Positions 61,550 through 64,000 of a stretch of DNA of 64,000 nucleotides are shown here, in pieces. The notes below the pieces were generated by a model, which was not told the origin of the DNA, ran no database searches, and worked only from the letters and a program-made list of their open reading frames with translations. The stretch comes from Selaginella moellendorffii (lineage: Eukaryota; Streptophyta; Lycopodiopsida; Selaginellales; Selaginellaceae): NCBI RefSeq assembly GCF_000143415.4, contig NW_003314288.1, positions 596,939-660,938 of the forward strand. Direction: 5' to 3'. A program made the translations under genes and the position numbers. Position 1 is the first letter of the stretch; the number at the start of each line of letters is the position of its first letter.

Positions 61550-62477
61550 CGGGATGTACTTGACGAGTTTTCTGATGTTTTTCCATTTGAACTTCCTCAT
61601 AGATTGCCTCCGTTATGAGGTGTGGAGCATGGGATTACATTGGAGCCGGGGACGCGGCCAATTTATTGGCATCCATTTGGGTTAAGTTATGCGGAGGAGC
61701 AAGAAGTTCAATGACAAATCAAGGAGTTACTTGAGTTTGGATTTATTCAGCTAAGTAAGTTTCCGTTTGGTGCTCCGGTCTTGCTTGTGAAGAAGAAGGA
61801 TGGTTCAATGCGAATGTGTATTGACTACCACGCTTTGAACAAAAAGACAATGAAGGATAAGATGCCGATGCCACGTGTGGATGATATCCTAGACAAGCTT
61901 GATGAAGCACGAGTGTTTACCAAGATTGGTCTGAGGAGTGGATATCATCAGATTGCAATGGATGATGCATTTATCTCCAAGACGGCATTCAACACAAGCT
62001 TCGGACATTTTGAGTTTACAGTTATGCTGTTTGGTTTTACGAATGCACTAGCCACATTTACTCGGTTGATGACAGAGGTATTTGGGCGTTATCTTCATGA
62101 GTTTGTGGAGATTTTCCTGGACGATATTCTTGTTTTTAGCAAGAATATGGAGGAGTATAAGGTGCATTTGCGCAAAGTTCTTTTGTTACTCCGAGACAGC
62201 AAACTTTATGTGAAGAAGAGCAAATGTGAATTTGCAAAGTTGGAGTTGGAATATCTAAGCCATATTGAAACTGGCCTACACCGATAATAGTGGCCGAGTT
62301 ATGCAGTTTTCTTGGTATGGCTAGTTACTACCGATGTTTCCAGCATAAGTTTGCAGAAGTGGCTATTCCTTTGACACGGTTGTTACGCAAGAATGTGCCA
62401 TTCGAGTGGAAGAAGCCACAAGAGGAGAGTTTTGTGGAGCTGAAACGATTGTTGAGTGAGACTCCAGTGCTTCGCAT
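61550..62477 (+). pseudogene. Family-D reverse transcriptase
   Basis: The frame 61781-62287 reads LVKKKDGSMRMCIDYHALNK, MPRVDDILDKL, IGLRSGYHQIAM and FLDDILVFSKN, with both catalytic aspartates kept. A TAG at 62287 and a frameshift lead to SFLGMASYYRCFQHKFAEVA and then VPFEWKKPQEESFVELKRLL. Coding sense ends at 62477, exactly at the LTR of the next element. Confidence 0.85.
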
Positions 62478-62838
62478 TGTCAAGACCCCTGACAAGATCA
62501 AGACTGGAAAATGCAAAAAGACAAAGAGAAAAGCTAGTGGAAACAAAGAAGAGGCCTTAGACTGGCGTTGATTCAAATTGTGGAGAAATGGAACAAGGCT
62601 AACCTATATATACTATAGGTTGATGAAGCTCCACCACTCTTGGATCGAGGACGGCCTAAATATAGCTGAGGTCAAGGAGGCGCCACATCATCATTAGGAA
62701 TGTGGCTCGAGACTCAGGAATCGGGAAGTGTCTTGAGAGTCAGGAATAGGGAAGTGTCTTGAGAGTCAGAAATGTGGTTTGCAGGTCAGGAATCCGGCGA
62801 GAGTCAAGAATGTGGCAAGAATTGGAGGATTCCTGACA
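62478..62838 (-). repeat. Family-E 3' LTR
   Basis: It is 361 bp with TGTCA...TGACA ends. It contains tandem units of about 26 bp (GAGAGTCAGGAATAGGGAAG plus TGTCTT and variants) at about 62708-62815. The polypurine tract (CTTGAGGAGGGGGTGC on the minus strand) adjoins at 62839-62854. Confidence 0.85.
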
Positions 62839-62849
62839 GCACCCCCTCC

Positions 62850-63640
62850 TCAAGAACGAGTGGAACAAGGATGTGAACGAGAACGAAGAGGAGGATGAGA
62901 TGAGCGGCGAGGGATGGGAGATGGAGGAAAAGAATGAGGACTGGGACGAGAAGGATAGCGGCGGTGGAAGTCCTGAACAAGGTCAGGAGAATGAATCAGG
63001 TTGTCCGCAGGTTCCCAAGTGCGTTCCTCAGGTCCGTAACCCTTCCACTCCACCAGATAGTAGAGTTTAGACCGTGAAATCTTGGAATCAAGGATGTCCT
63101 GAACCTCGTACTCAGACCCATCCTCGAGCTGCACTAGTGGAGGCGGAGGAATGACCCGATTTGGAATAGGATTGGGAATATAAGGCTCAAGGAGAGAGGA
63201 GTGAAAAATGGGGTGAATTTGATATGAGGAGGGAAGTGCAAGGCGATAAGTGATAGGATTAATGATGGCAGTGATAGGGAAAGGACCAAGGCGTTTGAAA
63301 TCGAGTTTTGGACAGGGCCTGGTGGTGGAGATATTTCGCCTGAGGAGCCAGACTTTATCCCCGATATTGTAAGGGGGACAATCCTGATGATGGACATTGG
63401 CAAATGTTTTGTGAGATTCCTAAGCACGATGGAGGTGGAAGGAGATGGAGTTGTGGATTTCCTGGAGGTTGGAGATAAATGCCTCAGAGCGGGGATTTGA
63501 ACGAGAGAATTCAGATGGAGAAGGAAGTGAGAGATTGAATCAAGGATTTCGGCCAGAGTTTGCAAAGAAGGGGGAAACTCGAAGAGAGGAGTGAACAGAG
63601 TTGTTATAGGAGAACTCAGCAAGAGGAAGGATATCGAACC
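62850..63640 (-). pseudogene. Family-E integrase C-terminus and chromodomain
   Basis: The chromodomain is well preserved in 63134-62930: YEVQDILDSKISRSKLYYLV then EWKGYGPEERTWEPADNL. It is followed by a Pro/Ser/Arg-rich tail. Upstream, the 63622-63134 frame is a frame-shifted version of the linker between integrase core and GPY/F module. Chromodomains of this type bind modified histone tails and guide insertion. Confidence 0.8.
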
Positions 63641-64000
63641 AATTATCCTGATGATAGTTGATGAAGCACCTCAAGAATTGTTCCAACGTCTGAATCATTC
63701 GCTCGGACTACCCATCAGTTTGAGGATGATATGCCGAAGAGAGGTTGGCCTTCACTCCAAGCAGCTGCAAAAACCGTTGCCAGAAATGAGAGATGAACTG
63801 AGGCCCCCGATCTGAAACCACATCTGTAGGAATCCCATGAAGTCGGAAAATTTCCCTGAATACCAGTTTTACCATGTCCTCGCCCAAAAACTCCTTGGTA
63901 CATGGCAAGAAGTGCGCCATCTTTGTGAAGTGATCCACCACGACTAAAATGCTATTGAAGCCTCCAGAACTCGGAAGATCACTCAAGAAATCCATGGAGA
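63641..64000 (-). pseudogene. Family-E integrase core, partial
   Basis: The minus strand reads MDFLSDLPSSGGFNSILVVV then DHFTKMAHFLPC, GIPTDVVSDRGPQFISHFWQ and AYHPQTDG, followed by an in-frame TAG where glutamine of TDGQSERM is expected (CAG to TAG). The two aspartates are visible and the glutamate follows the stop. The N-terminal part is outside the window. Confidence 0.85.

Larger units (their letters stand above)
60544..62477 (+). mobile_element. Family-D Ty3/gypsy element, Gag-deleted, truncated by another element
   Basis: A probable 5' LTR (60544-60760, TGTTAGGCGC ... CATAACA) is followed by TTAGTATTAAAG, a degraded form of the initiator-Met primer site. Only about 100 bp separate this from a frame that begins with Gag-like remnants and goes straight into protease, so most of Gag is deleted. 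RT follows until 62477, where a second element begins. The rest is presumably beyond that insertion. Confidence 0.65.
62478..64000 (-). mobile_element. Family-E chromovirus (minus strand), 3' end, runs off the window
   Basis: The 3' LTR, polypurine tract, chromodomain and integrase core appear in the order expected for a minus-strand Ty3/gypsy chromovirus. It is inserted in the RT of family D. The 5' part and second LTR lie beyond 64000. Confidence 0.9.

Overview
This window is plant nuclear DNA dominated by nested transposable elements. It holds one clearly intact host-type gene, a PPR-DYW protein. Plant origin is shown by the PPR-DYW architecture, a TTTAGGG telomere-type repeat, Ty3/gypsy elements primed by initiator tRNA-Met (TGGTATCAGAGC) and a plant-type Sec16. 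The intron-less DYW-class PPR gene and very short introns (about 38-57 nt) suggest a lycophyte such as Selaginella. That identification is inference.

Positions 1-37,724 look like a large, eroded inverted duplication. Mirror-image pairs are nested around an axis near 26.8 kb: 1-1336 with 36351-37724; 8948-9157 with 32386-32601; about 12.7-14.86 kb with 30045-32250; and 24152-26252 with 27318-29546. The innermost pair carries two mirror-image fragments of a Sec16 gene. Later insertions widened the left arm. They are a family-A chromovirus (gag/PR on the minus strand at 1338-3093, pol on the plus strand at 4071-8945), a solo LTR (4160-5304, TSD AGAAG), and a complete non-autonomous LTR element with no long coding frame (14901-22167, TSD AATAC). 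A degenerate LINE (33.8-35.2 kb) lies in the right arm.

At 37677-41036 is a single-exon PPR-DYW gene. Its N-terminus resembles the PDF motif of organellar single-strand DNA-binding (OSB) proteins, followed by six nearly identical 111-residue PPR units, E-type repeats and a DYW deaminase domain ending NYF.

From 42161 to 59451 lies a minus-strand Ty3/gypsy element with 175-bp LTRs. It is split between RNase H and integrase by a 12.27-kb DNA transposon (43863-56133) with 19-bp terminal inverted repeats. This transposon is the most interesting object here. It encodes, divergently, (i) a DDE-like transposase with an N-terminal accessory domain and a basic/HTH region, and (ii) a ten-intron gene that appears to join a ParB/Srx-like domain, a possible degenerate methyltransferase-like domain, an acidic linker and an FCP1/NIF-type HAD phosphatase domain. 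It carries at least 17 clear copies of a 22-bp palindrome (half-sites ATGGCRTG and CAYGCCAT). I did not see this motif elsewhere in the window. Several copies fill most of ultra-short introns next to the 3' splice site, and two lie in frame in coding sequence.

The right end (59.6-64 kb) has a possible trihelix/Myb-like gene, a gag-deleted Ty3/gypsy element (60544-62477) and a minus-strand chromovirus inserted into it (62478 to beyond the window).
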